Part shown: one piece after another, positions 4,311-5,405 of the stretch
Layout: the number at the start of each line of letters is the position of its first letter
How positions within the stretch are numbered: position 1 is the stretch's first letter
Assembly (NCBI GenBank): GCA_023430705.1
Contig: JAEYZJ010000124.1
Location: 1-5,405, forward strand
DNA length: 5,405 nt
Origin: Pseudomonadota bacterium
GTDB lineage: Bacteria > Pseudomonadota > Alphaproteobacteria > Rhizobiales > Devosiaceae
Direction: 5' to 3'
The notes under the pieces: generated by a model
The model's database searches: none
Seen by the model: only the letters and a program-made list of their open reading frames with translations
Told to the model about the DNA's origin: nothing
Translations under genes and position numbers: made by a program

Positions 4311-4805
4311 TCAGACTGGCGGACGCGGCGGGCCGTCCGGCGGCGGGTTACCCCCTCCATCTCCCGGAGGCGCCATGGGGCCGGGCCCCGGTTCCGGTGA
4401 TGGGCCCGGAGGCGGCTCGGGCGCCGGTCCCGGGCCCGGGCCTGGTCCTGGTCCCGGTCCGGGTCCTGGGCCTGGTCTTGGAGGACGCGGGGGCGGCGGC
4501 ACCCAGTCGGGCGGTCCGAAGTTGAAGCTGAAGTTCACCGACGGACGCCTGGGCGCCCTCGGCTCGGCCAGATAGCGGCCCGAGACCCAGCCTTCCGCAT
4601 TGGCAGAGACGACATAGCACCAGCCCCTGCGGCAGCCCTCGACGTCTACCGTCTGGCCTGCGCGCAGCACGGCAACCCTGGCGTAGCTGGCGCCGGGGCC
4701 TGACCGCATGTTCACGTTCGTCGTCGCGACGGCCGGCGCCGCGAGAGCCGCTCCCGTGGTGAAGAGCAGCATCATGCCCGAAAGGGCTAGCAGTCTTTGC
4801 TTCAT
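4311..4805 (-). CDS. Secreted bacterial SH3-domain protein with Pro/Gly-rich repeat tail
   Basis: The 164-residue product begins with a signal peptide, MKQRLLALSGMMLLFTTGAA then LAAPA; cleavage is likely after A22. A bacterial SH3 (SH3b/SH3_3) domain follows at about 26-80, with VNMRSGPGASYARVAVLRAG (31-50), CRRGWCYVV (58-66) and EGWVSGRYLA (71-80). Two cysteines (58, 63) may form a disulfide. A linker with NFSFNFGPPDW (91-101) leads into a low-complexity tail of Pro, Gly and some Glu (103-164), including an uninterrupted PG run of about nine units (111-127). SH3b domains commonly bind cell-wall peptides, so a periplasmic or surface role is inferred; no catalytic domain is present. The start at 4805 is set by the signal peptide and by GAGGA seven bases upstream. 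That SD lies in a small stem (CCTCG/CGAGG, 4814-4830). An ATG at 4895 would bury the signal peptide. Confidence 0.87.
   Translation of the reverse strand: MKQRLLALSGMMLLFTTGAALAAPAVATTNVNMRSGPGASYARVAVLRAGQTVDVEGCRRGWCYVVSANAEGWVSGRYLAEPRAPRRPSVNFSFNFGPPDWVPPPPRPPRPGPGPGPGPGPGPGPGPAPEPPPGPSPEPGPGPMAPPGDGGGNPPPDGPPRPPV
4426..4479. repeat. Nine imperfect hexamer repeats encoding the Pro-Gly run
   Basis: The units are GGTCCC, GGGCCC, GGGCCT, GGTCCT, GGTCCC, GGTCCG, GGTCCT, GGGCCT and GGTCTT in tandem. Read on the coding (-) strand, the units alternate Pro and Gly codons, and almost all differences are synonymous. The repeat probably grew by slippage and then diverged. Because the unit is six bases, length changes keep the frame. 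Confidence 0.85.
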
Positions 4806-4898
4806 TTCTCGATCCTCGCGAGTTCCGAGGCACCTCTGGGGGCCACGCGATGTTTCCGGTCGAGCCTCGTGTCGCAGGCAGCCGGCAAGCGCCACTCC

Positions 4899-5171
4899 TT
4901 AAACCCGGCCGTCGCGCACCCGCTTGATGAATGTCGGAAACGCCTTGCTTTCCCCGCGGAACCGCAGAAATCCACCGGACACAAATTCGTCGACTGCCCG
5001 GGTTCCCTCCGGAACGGTCTGGCGAGCGTCAAAGTCGGACGTGTCGGCGAGCTGATCGACCGCTGCAAGGGCGACCTCGCTCCACCCGGCCCCTGCGCCG
5101 AGGGATGCGCTGGAAGTGGCCCGACCTACCCAGGCTCAGGCAGCGGCCGCCCGCAGGTGTTTCAATGTCAT
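4899..5171 (-). pseudogene. Possible gene remnant: protein-like frame with an in-frame TGA near its start
   Basis: A - strand frame ending in TAA (4901-4899) is open back to a TGA at 5138-5136. It encodes 78 residues whose C-terminal part is strikingly protein-like: VALAAVDQLADTSDFDAR, then GTRAVDEFVSGGFLRFRG and FPTFIKRVRDGRV at the end. No ATG, GTG or TTG occurs in the open part until near its last third. Upstream of the TGA the same frame has an ATG at 5171 (MTLKHLRAAAA then stop), so the whole could be a 90-residue gene with one nonsense change (TGA for TGG or CGA). My hand count over the 78 codons gives G+C of about 70% at first, 58% at second and 72% at third positions, a weak coding bias compatible with decay. 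I do not recognise the family. It could be chance, a 5'-truncated gene, or a sequencing error. Confidence 0.33.
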
Positions 5172-5238
5172 GCCAGTCAGGCTGACGACGCCATCCGGCT
5201 CGCTCGCGCCGCTTTCACGCCTCGTTTCCCGCCGAAGT

Positions 5239-5266
5239 TTGCTGCGCCGCTGAACTGCAATATCGT
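5239..5266 (+). promoter_or_regulatory. Weak candidate promoter for the right-edge gene
   Basis: TTGCTG (5239-5244) and TATCGT (5261-5266) are 16 bases apart. They match consensus at three and four of six positions. Transcription would begin near 5273, about 26 bases before the ATG at 5299. The support is mainly the convenient position. Confidence 0.2.
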
Positions 5267-5298
5267 CTCCCGTGCACCCCGTCAGGTGGAGGAAGCAG

Positions 5299-5405
5299 AT
5301 GCCGTACTTTCTCGCCGTATACTCCATGCAGCCCGAGGACCTTGCCCGGTTCAGGGCACTGCCGAAGGAGCAGCAGAAGGAGGTCGATGATGCTGGACTG
5401 CCGGC
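5299..5405 (+). CDS. Small hypothetical protein, possibly YCII-like; cut by the right edge
   Basis: ATG at 5299 is preceded by GGAGGA (5288-5293) with five bases between, the best ribosome binding site in the window. The frame stays open to the edge (35 complete codons). The product begins MPYFLAVYSMQPEDLARFR and continues with ALPKEQQKEVDDAGLPA. The pattern of a short beta-strand ending in VYS, then an acidic helix, resembles the start of YCII-like/dimeric alpha-beta-barrel small proteins. That is an impression from 35 residues, not an identification. There is no signal peptide. The gene is oriented away from the SH3 gene and the possible remnant, and is probably the first gene of its own unit. 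Confidence 0.7.
   Translation, partial: MPYFLAVYSMQPEDLARFRALPKEQQKEVDDAGLP

Larger units (their letters stand above)
4806..5298. other. About 490 bases without an intact gene
   Basis: Nothing here has start, ribosome binding site and coding bias together. The region holds the SH3 gene's 5' side (an 8-bp palindrome CTCGCGAG at 4815-4822 next to its SD) and a protein-like broken frame on the - strand (4899-5171). It also holds an odd palindrome GTCAG-G-CTGAC (5176-5186) and, at its right end, the upstream region of the gene at 5299. Long frames on the + strand and in the other - strand frames look like chance in GC-rich DNA. Confidence 0.6.

Noticed and set aside
4043..4360. A 105-residue - strand frame containing GWDSNPRDAFDVCALSRG
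   Set aside because: This is the antisense translation of the tRNA-Ser gene, also a recurrent annotation artefact.
4426..4479. Tandem repeats as a CRISPR-like or regulatory array
   Set aside because: The unit is six bases, has no spacers, and lies inside a coding region encoding Pro-Gly.
5136..5138. The in-frame TGA as a selenocysteine codon
   Set aside because: No recognisable SECIS-type hairpin directly after the TGA, no redox motif around it, and no known selenoprotein resemblance.
4797..5390. A 197-residue + strand frame and smaller ones (4931-5185 +, 4802-5068 -)
   Set aside because: They lack ribosome binding sites, have irregular composition, and conflict with the SH3 gene start or the gene at 5299. 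The - strand frame in a different phase (4899-5135) looks more protein-like.

Overview
This is a GC-rich bacterial chromosomal window. Third codon positions are dominated by G/C, and the -35/-10 candidates and gene types look alphaproteobacterial, most likely Hyphomicrobiales-like. That placement is inferred from codon style and the general look of the proteins, not from a marker gene. No mobile element, CRISPR array or phage gene was found. The window reads as ordinary chromosome carrying several small unrelated transcription units.

Layout, left to right. (1) Positions 2-1540, + strand: the C-terminal ~512 residues of a molybdopterin (Mo-bisMGD) oxidoreductase whose N-terminus lies left of the window. 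(2) Positions 1537-2304, - strand: a TauE/SafE-type membrane transporter, convergent with (1); the two stop codons share one CTAG. (3) Positions 2305-2601: a divergent intergenic region with several inverted repeats. They include a 22-bp near-palindrome touching the transporter start codon, a terminator-like hairpin reading toward the transporter, and a short leader frame plus a hairpin that buries the ribosome binding site of the next gene. (4) Positions 2602-3045, + strand: a small protein with a glyoxalase-associated N-terminal domain, ended by a clear hairpin terminator. (5) Positions 3189-3908, + strand: a YfcG-like (nu-class) glutathione transferase/disulfide reductase with its own plausible promoter. 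(6) Positions 3909-4059: a structured spacer. (7) Positions 4060-4150: tRNA-Ser(GCU), complete with encoded CCA. (8) Positions 4311-4805, - strand: a secreted bacterial SH3-domain protein with a Pro/Gly repeat tail. (9) Positions 4806-5298: no intact gene, but a protein-like open frame on the - strand that lacks a start or is broken by an in-frame TGA. (10) Position 5299 to the right edge, + strand: the first 35 codons of a small protein with an excellent ribosome binding site.

The genes do not form one pathway. Themes that can be named are redox and thiol chemistry (Mo enzyme, glutathione transferase, glyoxalase-associated protein) and small-anion transport (TauE/SafE), but each unit appears to be separately transcribed. 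I see no convincing new multi-gene system. The most interesting signals are regulatory: the palindrome over the transporter start and the leader-frame/SD-hairpin arrangement before the glyoxalase-associated gene. The possible gene remnant upstream of the SH3 gene is the next most worth checking.
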